A stretch of 64,000 bases of DNA from assembly GCF_019145495.1 (NCBI RefSeq), contig NZ_JAHSTU010000001.1, forward strand, positions 1,302,001 through 1,366,000, given 5' to 3'. The first letter of the stretch is position 1. Each line of letters opens with the position of its first letter. Shown here one piece after another: positions 8,398-16,114 of this stretch. The stretch comes from Pseudomonas azerbaijanoccidentalis (lineage in GTDB: Bacteria; Pseudomonadota; Gammaproteobacteria; Pseudomonadales; Pseudomonadaceae). A model generated the notes under the pieces. It was not told the DNA's origin and did no database searches. It was given only the letters and a program-made list of their open reading frames with translations. Position numbers and translations under genes: made by a program.

Positions 8398-10230
8398 TCA
8401 AGGCTTCCCGACGGTAACGGTGGTAGCGATCGGGGCGCTCATGCCATGGGTCCGTACCTCTTCAACGCCGACCTTCGAACGGTCTGGCGCCTGGATGTGC
8501 ATGCTGGTTTCAGTGCCGGTAGGGAACTCCATGTCCGACGGGCTCTGGTACGGCAAGTTGCGCACGATCCGCGGGGTGATCGACAGCACCAGCTCGGATT
8601 TGCTGACGTCGTCCTTGTTGCTGCCGAACAACCGGCCCAGGCCAGGAATGTCACCCAAGCCAGGAATCTTGTTGCCGGTGCTGCCGTGGTCGTTGCGCAT
8701 CAGGCCGGCGAGGATCTGGGTTTCACCGTCATGCAGGCGCAGCGTGGTCTGCGCGTTACGGGTATCGACCTGGACCGGAATCGTGCCCTGGCGGGTCGGC
8801 TCCAGCGGCGTGGCGTTACTCACTTCCAGCGCCACTTTGATCGCCACTTCGTTGTTCAGGTGCACGGTAGGCTGGACTTCCAGTTTCAAACCGACATCGA
8901 GGTAAGTCACGCTTTCGGTGATCACCGGCCCTTGGGTCGAAGGCACCGACGTGGCGCTGATGATCGGTACGCGTTGGCCGATGTGGATGCGCGCCTGCTC
9001 ACGGTTGCTCACGCGGATCACCGGGCTGGCCAAGGTGTTGATGTCCTTGTCCTGGGCGTTGATCTTGGCTTGTGGCGATGGCGAGATGGTGATGCGGCTG
9101 GAGTTGATGCCTTTGAGCTGATCGAGGATGGTCACCGCCGACCCGTCGCTGTTGACCACGCCGAAGGTGTTGGGCCATTGCAGGCCGAGGTCGAGAATCC
9201 GCTGGGTGGCGACTTCCATGACCTCCACTTCCAGCACCACTTCGGGGTTGGACTGATCCTGCGATTGCAGGAGTTTCTCGGCCATGCGAATCGCGTCACC
9301 GGTGTCGCGCATGGTCAGGGTGTTTAGGCGTTCATCGACGAACACATCGCGGGTCTTGAGCATGGTCTTGATCATGTTCAGCGCGGTGTTGGCGTCGATG
9401 CTGGTCAGGTAGAAGGTGCGCATGACCAGTTCCTGGTAATCCTTGAGTTTTTGCGGCGAGTCCGGGTAGATCAGCAAGGTGTTTTCGTTCACCACTTTCT
9501 GGTGCAGCTGGTTCTGTTGCAGCAGCAGCTCCACGGCGTCTTCGATGCGAACGTCACGCACGAAGATCGTGGCTTTCATGTCCGGGCGCAGGTCTTTGTC
9601 GAAGATGAAATTCAAACCGGCAACCTGAGACAGCACTTCGAAAATGGTTTTCAGGTTGGCGTCGCGAAACTCCAGGGTCACCGGCTTATCGAGGCGGGTG
9701 CGCAGTTGCGGATACGCCACCACGTTGCGGCTCTGCACCAGTCGGACGTTGCCTTGCAGTTCCAGAGCGCCTTCGTTGTTGGGGTCCAGTTCGAGGATCT
9801 GCCGCACCTGACGCTCGGCACCGTAGATGTCGCCGCGACGCAAGTCGCCACGGGCCAGTTCGAGTTTTTCATCGAGGCTGCGCATGTGTTCGAGCTGACG
9901 CATGGCGTCCTGGGCGCGACGGTTGTTCGGCTCGATGGTCAGCACCCGGCCGTACCCCATGCGTGCTGAAGCAAAGTCACGTTGCGTGCGATCCATGTCG
10001 GCCTGGGTCAACAGCGCGGTGATGGCGCGGGCGCGGGCACTGTTGAGCGCGATGTGCAGTTCGGTGTCGCGAGGGTTTTCGCGCAATCCTTCCTCGATCC
10101 GCGCCAGGCCGGCTTCATACTGACCCTGCTCGATCAGATCAGAAGCCTCTTCCTTGGCAACCTGCGCCGAGCTGCACGCGGCCAGCCCTGCACAGAGGCA
10201 AAGGCTCATCAGCAAACGGGATTTGTTCAT
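8398..10230 (-). CDS. Outer-membrane secretin lipoprotein (GspD/MshL/PilQ superfamily)
   Basis: A 610-residue secretin. The signal ends in a lipobox with Cys19 (GLAAC). Residues 25-160 are TPR-like (ASDLIEQGQYEAGLARIEEG and further helices). Next comes a secretin N-domain (FREANLKTIFEVLSQVAGL, FIFDKDL), then the C-terminal gate domain with VPIISATSVPSTQGP, VTYLDVGLKLEVQPTV and GLGDIPGLGRLFGSN. It would form the outer-membrane ring for the pseudopilus machine. TPR plus lipobox on a secretin resembles MSHA/tight-adherence-like systems more than classical Xcp GspD. The start overlaps the PilP-like gene by 4 bp. Confidence 0.9.
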   Translation of the reverse strand: MNKSRLLMSLCLCAGLAACSSAQVAKEEASDLIEQGQYEAGLARIEEGLRENPRDTELHIALNSARARAITALLTQADMDRTQRDFASARMGYGRVLTIEPNNRRAQDAMRQLEHMRSLDEKLELARGDLRRGDIYGAERQVRQILELDPNNEGALELQGNVRLVQSRNVVAYPQLRTRLDKPVTLEFRDANLKTIFEVLSQVAGLNFIFDKDLRPDMKATIFVRDVRIEDAVELLLQQNQLHQKVVNENTLLIYPDSPQKLKDYQELVMRTFYLTSIDANTALNMIKTMLKTRDVFVDERLNTLTMRDTGDAIRMAEKLLQSQDQSNPEVVLEVEVMEVATQRILDLGLQWPNTFGVVNSDGSAVTILDQLKGINSSRITISPSPQAKINAQDKDINTLASPVIRVSNREQARIHIGQRVPIISATSVPSTQGPVITESVTYLDVGLKLEVQPTVHLNNEVAIKVALEVSNATPLEPTRQGTIPVQVDTRNAQTTLRLHDGETQILAGLMRNDHGSTGNKIPGLGDIPGLGRLFGSNKDDVSKSELVLSITPRIVRNLPYQSPSDMEFPTGTETSMHIQAPDRSKVGVEEVRTHGMSAPIATTVTVGKP

Positions 10231-10739
10231 TGCGCGCTCCCCACAGACAAGGTCTGGGACAAATGCAGAGGCAAATAGACCAGGCTCAGTTCCAGATCGG
10301 AAATCCCCTCGATCTTCCATGTTTCGTCGATCACATCCCCCTTGCGCACGACGTAGATCTTTTCGCCGTTCTGCAAAAACACTTGCAGGTCGGTGCGATC
10401 ATCCATCCGGCCAATGAACTGGAAAGGCATCGGCGGTGCAGTGGGGGCCTGCACGACCGGCGCAACGTTGACGGCTTGTTCGGTGACACTGGCCAGTGTT
10501 GGCGCCGCCTTCCAACTACGGGCGGCAAACAGGTCGCCGGCCGGGCTCAGGTCCTTGATCGGTGCTGACGCGGCGGCGGCTTTGGCGGCCGACGAGGTCT
10601 TGCCTTTGGCAGGCGTGGCGACGGCAGCCACGTCGACGTCAGCGTCGTCGGCCTGCTTGAAATATTCGGGCAACCAGGTCAGCGCCGCTGCCACACCGAA
10701 GAAAGCCACCCAACCCACTACTCGTTTGCTGTTCATCAT
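10227..10739 (-). CDS. PilP/GspC-like periplasmic linker protein
   Basis: A 170-residue protein with one N-terminal membrane segment (VVGWVAFFGVAAALTWLP), a low-complexity Ala/Pro linker, and a C-terminal small beta domain containing PPMPFQFIGRMDDRTDLQVF and KIYVVRKGDVIDETWKI. That last segment is typical of the homology-region domain of PilP/GspC that contacts the secretin. Gene position, between the PilO-like gene and the secretin, matches pilMNOPQ order. It overlaps both neighbours by 4 bp. Confidence 0.82.
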   Translation of the reverse strand: MMNSKRVVGWVAFFGVAAALTWLPEYFKQADDADVDVAAVATPAKGKTSSAAKAAAASAPIKDLSPAGDLFAARSWKAAPTLASVTEQAVNVAPVVQAPTAPPMPFQFIGRMDDRTDLQVFLQNGEKIYVVRKGDVIDETWKIEGISDLELSLVYLPLHLSQTLSVGSAQ

Positions 10740-11284
10740 GACCTCGACAGGTAAAGGGTCATGCGGATCCGGCCGTTGAGGTCGGTGTCGGCGATCTTTT
10801 TGCGCTGCAGTTCCAGGTCCTCGACCACCACCGCCGGCAACTGGCGGAGCAAGGCGTGCATGAAGCGCCGCAGTTGCGGGTAGCTGCCCCGCACCGGCAG
10901 CAGAATCTGATAGCGCGCCAGGTGTGTCTTCGGATCAATGCCCAGCGAGTATTCGCCACGGGACAGGGTGATGCGTTCCTGGGCGGCCAGCGCGTAGATC
11001 TTGTCGATGGCGACGGTGGCCTGTGGCTGGGTCGGCAATTTGCTGCGGAAATCATCAAGCTGACGCTGCGGCACCACCGGTGCAGCGACGCTGCCCTCCT
11101 CGACCTTGGCCAGGTATTCGCTGGCTTCGCGGGTCTGCTGACTCAGGTCCTGGAGTGACTGCCAGTCCGGCAGCAAACCGCCCAGACCCCAGGTCAGCGC
11201 AACCACCAGCATGACCAGCCCCGCCAGGCCGGGCACGCCCAGGCTTTGCAGGTATTCGTGGACGATCAATCTAGGGATTTGCAT
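10736..11284 (-). CDS. PilO/GspM-like inner-membrane protein
   Basis: A 182-residue protein with one transmembrane helix near residues 17-38 (PGLAGLVMLVVALTWGLGGL), a coiled-coil segment (LQDLSQQTREASEYLAKVEE) and a ferredoxin-like domain with IDKIYALAAQERITLSRGEY and YPQLRRFMHALLRQLPAVVV. This layout is that of PilO/GspM in the inner-membrane alignment complex. It overlaps the PilN-like gene by 14 bp and the PilP-like gene by 4 bp. Confidence 0.85.
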   Translation of the reverse strand: MQIPRLIVHEYLQSLGVPGLAGLVMLVVALTWGLGGLLPDWQSLQDLSQQTREASEYLAKVEEGSVAAPVVPQRQLDDFRSKLPTQPQATVAIDKIYALAAQERITLSRGEYSLGIDPKTHLARYQILLPVRGSYPQLRRFMHALLRQLPAVVVEDLELQRKKIADTDLNGRIRMTLYLSRS

Positions 11285-11816
11285 CGCCGATCTCCCAGGT
11301 AGCCGACAGGTTGAAGCGGACCGGTTGTTCCGGCACGTTGGCGACGATTTCGTGGCTGAGCAGCGACACGTCGGACAACTCGTCGCTGGCTTCCAGACGA
11401 CGGTGGAAGTCGAGCATCGCGTCCAGGTCGCGTGCCTCAGCGCTGATCCGCACCTGGCCTTTACGGGCGTCCGGGGTCAGGGCCAGCAAGGCAATGTTGT
11501 CGCGGGGCATGGATTCGAGCGTGGCGAACAGGCGTTCCCAAGGGCGGCGCAGCTGTTGCGACACCTTGCGCATCTCGGCCAGGTTCTGCGCTTGCTCGCG
11601 GGTTTCGGCCGGGGTCAGGCTGACCTTGGTGCCGGTATCGCCGGTGAGCACACGTTGCGCGGTTTGCAGGTGACCTTGCTGTTGCTCGGCCTCCCCGCTC
11701 AAATGTTGCTGGATCAGCATGCAGCTCAGCGCCAGCAGCACGCCCCCGGCCAGCAGGCTCCAGCCCAGAGGGCTCGAGCGGCGGCGCGGTTGAAAGTCGA
11801 GCATCAGCGGGCGCAT
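11271..11816 (-). CDS. PilN/GspL-C-like inner-membrane protein
   Basis: A 181-residue protein: a short cytoplasmic N-terminus MRPLMLDFQPRRR (PilN family members begin similarly), one membrane helix (LGWSLLAGGVLLALSCMLI), a coiled coil, and a C-terminal ferredoxin-like domain with ALTPDARKGQVRISAEARD. It is expected to pair with the PilO-like protein. The ATG at 11816 starts one base after the PilM-like stop (TGACATG), which fixes the start. Confidence 0.83.
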   Translation of the reverse strand: MRPLMLDFQPRRRSSPLGWSLLAGGVLLALSCMLIQQHLSGEAEQQQGHLQTAQRVLTGDTGTKVSLTPAETREQAQNLAEMRKVSQQLRRPWERLFATLESMPRDNIALLALTPDARKGQVRISAEARDLDAMLDFHRRLEASDELSDVSLLSHEIVANVPEQPVRFNLSATWEIGDANP

Positions 11817-11817
11817 G

Positions 11818-12621
11818 TCAGGCCACCGCCCGGGACATGACGTACAGGCAATCGCGTACGGCAGTCCGGTCCTCTTCAAGGGTGCGCAGGTGCACACCGG
11901 GCACTTCAGGGTGCGAGTCGATGCGGGCCGGTGCGTGCAGGTAAACGTTCAGTGGCCGTTCACTGCTGGAAGCCTGCAATTGGCTCTCACGGCCGATCAG
12001 TGCGGTGAGTGCCGCATCGCTGTCGCTGCTGCCCACCGAACGCACCGACGTCCAGCGGCCTTCGCGTGCCAGCAGCAGCACACTGCGCACTGGCTCGGCG
12101 ACGACGAACAGGAAGTCGCCGGCGTCGAAGCTTTTGTCGAAGTGATTGAACGCCGCCATCAGGTACGGCTGCACCGAGCGCAGACGCAGGCCACGACCAC
12201 TGACCAGCGTGCGCAGACGGTCGAGCAAGTCTTGTGGCAGCGCGGTCGCGATGCGGTCGTAACCGGCCGGCTCAGCCGAGAGCACCAGGCTCCAGGGTTG
12301 GTTCATCGCACCGTAGAGGTCTTCGAAGCACAGCTGGGCAAACCCGCGCAGCTCATCGGGGCTGCTGATCTGATCGCTCCAGGGCACCAGGCAAAAACGG
12401 CTGAAGTGCCCGGAAACCACCACGGTCAATTCCGCACCGGCGCGGGTGTGTTCACCCAGCAGACGGTCGAGGGTTTCCAGGGCAACAGCCCAGGCGTGGA
12501 AACCTTCATCGATGAAGCCGACGCTGCCCAGCCACAGGGTTTCGCTGCCCTTGCGTTGGCCGAGGCCGACACCGCTGGCGCCGAGTACGGCGACATAACG
12601 CTCACGAGATAAATGTGACAC
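11818..12621 (-). CDS. PilM/MshI-like cytoplasmic assembly protein
   Basis: A 267-residue protein placed where PilM is expected. It is diverged and shorter than the usual 350 residues of PilM. Visible elements include YVAVLGASGVGL near the start and repeated actin-fold-like strands (DFLFVVAEPVRSVLLLAREG). There is no signal or membrane segment. The start is GTG at 12621, supported by GAGGAGA six bases upstream and by the 20-bp overlap with gspE; an ATG start would leave no sensible spacing. Assignment rests mainly on context and weak similarity to the MshI/PilM N-terminal domain. Confidence 0.68.
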   Translation of the reverse strand: MSHLSRERYVAVLGASGVGLGQRKGSETLWLGSVGFIDEGFHAWAVALETLDRLLGEHTRAGAELTVVVSGHFSRFCLVPWSDQISSPDELRGFAQLCFEDLYGAMNQPWSLVLSAEPAGYDRIATALPQDLLDRLRTLVSGRGLRLRSVQPYLMAAFNHFDKSFDAGDFLFVVAEPVRSVLLLAREGRWTSVRSVGSSDSDAALTALIGRESQLQASSSERPLNVYLHAPARIDSHPEVPGVHLRTLEEDRTAVRDCLYVMSRAVA

Positions 12622-14308
12622 GATTGATCTCCTCGAGAGTGGTCCGGCCTTGTTGCACCAGTTCCAGGGCAGACTCGCGCAACAGGCGCAAGCCACGTTT
12701 GCAGGCATGCGCCTTGATTTTCGAAATGGGTTGGCGCTCGACGATCATTTGCCGCAGTTCGTCGTCCAGGTGCAGCAGTTCGGCGATTGCACTGCGCCCG
12801 CGATACCCGGTGCCGCGGCAGTGACCGCAACCTTTGCCGTGGACGAACTGGTAGTGAGCGACCTGCTGCGGATCGAGCCCCGAGATTTCCAGTTCTTCTT
12901 CGCTCGGGCTGTACGGTGTGCTGCAACTGCCGCACACCAGGCGGATCAAGCGTTGCGCCAACACTGCGTTGAGTGCCGAGACCAGGCTGTAGGGGTCGAT
13001 TTCCATCTGGGTGAAACGGCCGATCACGTCGAACACGTTGTTGGCGTGAATGGTGGTGAACACCAGGTGCCCGGTGAGGGCCGATTGCACGGCGATCTGC
13101 GCGGTGTCCGGGTCGCGGATTTCACCCACCATGATCTTGTCCGGGTCGTGACGCAGGATCGAGCGCAGGCCCCGGGCGAAGGTCAGGCCTTTCTTTTCGT
13201 TGACCGGAATTTGCAGCACGCCCGGCAGCTGGTACTCGACCGGATCTTCGATGGTGATGATCTTGTCCACGCCGTGGTTGATCTCGGTGATCATCGCGTA
13301 CAGCGTGGTGGTCTTGCCGCTACCGGTAGGGCCGGTCACCAGCACCATGCCGTAGGGTTCGGCGGCGAGGCGGCGCAGTTGGCGCAGGGTTTCTTCTTCG
13401 AAGCCCAGGGCCTGCAGCTGCACGCCGCAGACCTTGTCGGCCAGGTCCTGTTTGTCGAGGACCCGCAGTACCGCGTCTTCACCAAAAATGCTCGGCATGA
13501 TCGACACCCGGAAGTCGATCTGCCGGCCACTGATACCGATTTTGAAGCGACCGTCCTGGGGCACGCGTTTTTCGCCGATGTCCAGTTCGGCCATGACTTT
13601 CACCCGGGAAATCACCTGTTCAGCGAACTCGTTGCCCTGGATCTTGCTGATGTTGTTCAGCACGCCGTCGATGCGGTATTTGATCACCAGACCGCTGCCG
13701 GTGGTGCCCAGGTGGATATCGCTGGCGTGCATTTTCAGCGCGTCATACAGGGTCGAGTTGACCAGTTTGACGACCACGCTGGAGTCTTCGCTGATGCTGG
13801 TCAGGGACAGACTTTGCAGGTTATCGATTTCGGCGCCGGCGTCGCTCTGGGCGTTGAGCGATTCGACCGCGTGGAAGCTCTCTTCGTGACGCGCCAGGTA
13901 GGCTTTCAGGTCGTCGGCATGCACCAGGTACAACGCCGCGCCGTGCAGGCAATCGTCGATCCAGGCCAGCCGTGCGGTGTCGAAGGGGTCGGCAAACACA
14001 CCGATGATCGCGTCTTCGTGACGCAGCAGGGTGAATTCGCGCTTGAGGCATTGGGCCAGGGTGACCCGATCGAAAACAGGGGTGGATTGAAACAGGCTGT
14101 CGGTGTCGAGCACCGGGTAGTGCAAGGTGGCGCCGAGGCAGTGGATGAAGGGCATCGGGGCCAGTTCAGACAGTTCCCCCAGAGCATCCAGCATGCGTTC
14201 GCCGGAAGTGGCGGCCAGTGCCCGCGCCTGGGCCAATTGCTCACTGGTAAACCGGGTCGGTACACAGTCCAGCGGCGCAGCATCGACGACAAGTGATAGA
14301 CGGTCCAT
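12602..14308 (-). CDS. Secretion/pilus assembly ATPase (GspE/PilB/MshE family)
   Basis: A 568-residue hexameric ATPase that powers pseudopilus assembly. The N-terminal GspE-N domain spans about residues 20-145. The Walker A motif GPTGSGKT is at 326-333, the Asp box at DPVEYQ, the Walker B-like VGEIRDPDTA near 394-403 and the His box at GHLVFTTIHANN. A tetracysteine zinc site (CGSC 459-462, CGHC 494-497), typical of GspE/MshE assembly ATPases and absent from PilT, is present. It follows the response regulator by 84 bp and overlaps the PilM-like gene by 20 bp. Confidence 0.92.
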   Translation of the reverse strand: MDRLSLVVDAAPLDCVPTRFTSEQLAQARALAATSGERMLDALGELSELAPMPFIHCLGATLHYPVLDTDSLFQSTPVFDRVTLAQCLKREFTLLRHEDAIIGVFADPFDTARLAWIDDCLHGAALYLVHADDLKAYLARHEESFHAVESLNAQSDAGAEIDNLQSLSLTSISEDSSVVVKLVNSTLYDALKMHASDIHLGTTGSGLVIKYRIDGVLNNISKIQGNEFAEQVISRVKVMAELDIGEKRVPQDGRFKIGISGRQIDFRVSIMPSIFGEDAVLRVLDKQDLADKVCGVQLQALGFEEETLRQLRRLAAEPYGMVLVTGPTGSGKTTTLYAMITEINHGVDKIITIEDPVEYQLPGVLQIPVNEKKGLTFARGLRSILRHDPDKIMVGEIRDPDTAQIAVQSALTGHLVFTTIHANNVFDVIGRFTQMEIDPYSLVSALNAVLAQRLIRLVCGSCSTPYSPSEEELEISGLDPQQVAHYQFVHGKGCGHCRGTGYRGRSAIAELLHLDDELRQMIVERQPISKIKAHACKRGLRLLRESALELVQQGRTTLEEINRVTFIS

Positions 14309-14392
14309 GGCTTGCTCTCCAACGCCCGGGGCTTTGAGCCCTGTCGGCGCGGCGAGCTATTTCGGCGGGGGCCGGAACGTCTTGTCGCGCCA

Positions 14393-14926
14393 CTACTCCC
14401 CGGTGAGCAATTGTTCGTCGTCTGGCGCTGTGGAGACCGATGAACCTCGTCGGCGATCCGCAAGCACCCAACTACCGTCGTACAACTGCAGCGGGAAACT
14501 TTCGGTCCTGCTCTGGCGTCGTTCGACGAATCCTTCGGAAATGCTCGCACCTGCTCTGGGTTCGCGCTCCCTGCCTAGAAGGTCCAGCACTGCCCGGGCC
14601 AATTCCGCCAATGGAAACGGTTTGAACAGGATGTGGCTGACTCCCAGTTGGTGCGCCCGTTCGCAAACTTCTGCGGTGGGGTGCCCGGTGATCAGCACAA
14701 AATGACAGTTCCTGTTCTGGCGGACGGCATCGAGCACCTCAAAGCCTTCCATATCGGGCAAGCGGTAATCGAACACCATCACATCGGGTGCGAAATCGTT
14801 AGCTTCAGCGATTCCCTGTGCACCGTCGTGAGCAATCCGGACGTCCAACTCTTGCGCCTGCAGGTAACCCTGGAGGTTTTCTGCAAGAAGTTGTTCGTCG
14901 TCAACAACCAGTACTTTGTTTAACAA
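14393..14926 (-). CDS. Response regulator, receiver domain only
   Basis: A 177-residue protein. Residues 1-120 form a CheY-like receiver with acidic pair Asp9/Asp10, phospho-acceptor Asp53 (MVFDYRLPD), the switch Thr in LITGHP and Lys in ILFKPF. The 50-residue tail is polar, with no DNA-binding or output motif. It is the first gene of the operon and carries a TTG start at 14926, chosen because AAGGAG lies seven bases upstream. It probably controls the secretion machine or shuttles phosphate within a Mn-responsive relay; that is inference. The operon has no kinase. Confidence 0.85.
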   Translation of the reverse strand: MLNKVLVVDDEQLLAENLQGYLQAQELDVRIAHDGAQGIAEANDFAPDVMVFDYRLPDMEGFEVLDAVRQNRNCHFVLITGHPTAEVCERAHQLGVSHILFKPFPLAELARAVLDLLGREREPRAGASISEGFVERRQSRTESFPLQLYDGSWVLADRRRGSSVSTAPDDEQLLTGE

Positions 14927-14993
14927 GGTGGACTCCTTGAAACCGCAGGTCCGAATACCGAGCCTGGTGGAGTGTGCGCCTTGATAGGTCTAA

Positions 14994-15009
14994 CGCACAC
15001 TTCATGCCA
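14994..15009 (-). promoter_or_regulatory. Sigma-54 promoter for the response regulator/secretion/curli operon
   Basis: On the minus strand the sequence TGGCATGAAGTGTGCG has GG at -24 and GC at -12 with exactly ten bases between, matching TGGCAYG-N4-TTGCW apart from the first T of the -12 box. It lies about 68 bp before the TTG start at 14926. Activation would need an enhancer-binding protein; candidate sites lie 65-135 bp upstream. Confidence 0.78.
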
Positions 15010-15072
15010 GGCTGAGCGCCGGTAATTTTATGTATTCATGTCCTTGAATTTAAACGCAATGCCCTTTCGCCC

Positions 15073-15142
15073 ACATGCCCCACCCCCCAAAAGCGGGGAA
15101 AAGCGAACGGATGTGCATTGATGCTTTTCCCCACTGTTGGGG
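15073..15142 (-). promoter_or_regulatory. Putative enhancer sites: G4/C4 palindromes upstream of the secretion operon
   Basis: The site CCCCACTGTTGGGG (15129-15142) differs by one base from CCCCAATGTTGGGG at 27106-27119 upstream of mnxG, and its flanks are also alike. A second cluster (CCCCACCCCCCAAAAGCGGGG, about 15078-15098) gives further half sites. Position is roughly 90-145 bp upstream of the predicted start, suited to an NtrC-type activator. The identity of the activator is not in this window. Confidence 0.65.
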
Positions 15143-15147
15143 AATGC

Positions 15148-16101
15148 TCAATCGTCGTCAACCCGTTCGATTCGATTGCTGGAACGCAGCTGTGCCAGCG
15201 CCTGTAGACGAGCCTGGACCTGTTTCTGTCGGGCAAGGTAAGCCCGAACCATGTCAAGTCCTTGCTCTTGTGTGACATCGGCGGCCTCCATTCGGTTCTG
15301 TACGTAAATCAAATGCCATCCCACCGCTGTACGCACCGGCTCACTGACCGATCCTGGCGCCAGGGCAAATGCTGCGGCCTCGAACTCAGGCAGCATGCGC
15401 CCGCGCGGGAAATAGCCCAGATCACCGCCGTCACTGGCCGAAGCGTCTTCGGAGCCGGTCTGGGCCACACTGGCAAAATCTTCGCCTGCAGCGATACGTT
15501 TACCCATTGCCTCCAAGCGTAGTCTCGCGGATGAAACAGTGGAAGCATCCGCACCCTGAGGCACTTTGATCAGGATATGCCTGGCCTGGACTTGCTCGGG
15601 CCGGTTCATTTCGGCGCGATGCGCCTGGAAAAACGCCTGCACTTCTTTTTCGTCCGGCTCGCTGATTCTGGTCAGCTCGGCAAACATCTGCTGGGCCGCC
15701 AGGTCGCGGCGGGTGTATTCGATGTAGGCCGCTTCATCGAAACCGGCATCCTCCAGGCGCCGGGCAAACACGTCGGCACCGCCGAAGGCCTGACGCGTTT
15801 GGTCGACCTGGCTTTGCACCGTGGCATCGCTGATAACCACGCCGCGCTTGACCGCCTCCTGCCAAAGCAATTCTTTGTCGATCAAGGCGTCCAGCGCGGC
15901 CTTGCGTAATTGCTTGTACGCCTTCGGATTGCGGATGCTGCCGACCGCGCGGCCCTGATCTTCCAGGTACTCGACGAAATAGCGCTCCAGGCGTAGCTGG
16001 GAAATTTCCTCGCCATTGACCCGTGCCACGGCCGGGCCATTGCTGCAAAACGCAGCCGGAACCCACAACATCAACAGAACCAGCACAGTCTTGAGTCTCA
16101 T
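15148..16101 (-). CDS. Parvulin-type peptidyl-prolyl isomerase/chaperone
   Basis: A 317-residue exported protein with signal peptide MRLKTVLVLLMLWVPAAFC; the Cys at its end may or may not be lipidated. Residues 25-160 are SurA/PrsA-like helical chaperone (VNGEEISQLRLERYFVEYLE). The parvulin domain spans about 165-270: VQARHILIKVPQGAD, GGDLGYFPRGRMLPEFEAAAF and VGWHLIYV. It should fold periplasmic client proteins by prolyl isomerisation. As the last gene of the mnxG operon, 13 bp after the cytochrome gene, its client is plausibly the giant oxidase. Confidence 0.88.
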   Translation of the reverse strand: MRLKTVLVLLMLWVPAAFCSNGPAVARVNGEEISQLRLERYFVEYLEDQGRAVGSIRNPKAYKQLRKAALDALIDKELLWQEAVKRGVVISDATVQSQVDQTRQAFGGADVFARRLEDAGFDEAAYIEYTRRDLAAQQMFAELTRISEPDEKEVQAFFQAHRAEMNRPEQVQARHILIKVPQGADASTVSSARLRLEAMGKRIAAGEDFASVAQTGSEDASASDGGDLGYFPRGRMLPEFEAAAFALAPGSVSEPVRTAVGWHLIYVQNRMEAADVTQEQGLDMVRAYLARQKQVQARLQALAQLRSSNRIERVDDD

Positions 16102-16114
16102 GGTGGGCCTCCGG

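Noticed and set aside
12650..14296. Long plus-strand open frame opposite the GspE ATPase
   Set aside because: The minus strand encodes a complete ATPase with Walker motifs; the plus frame has none.
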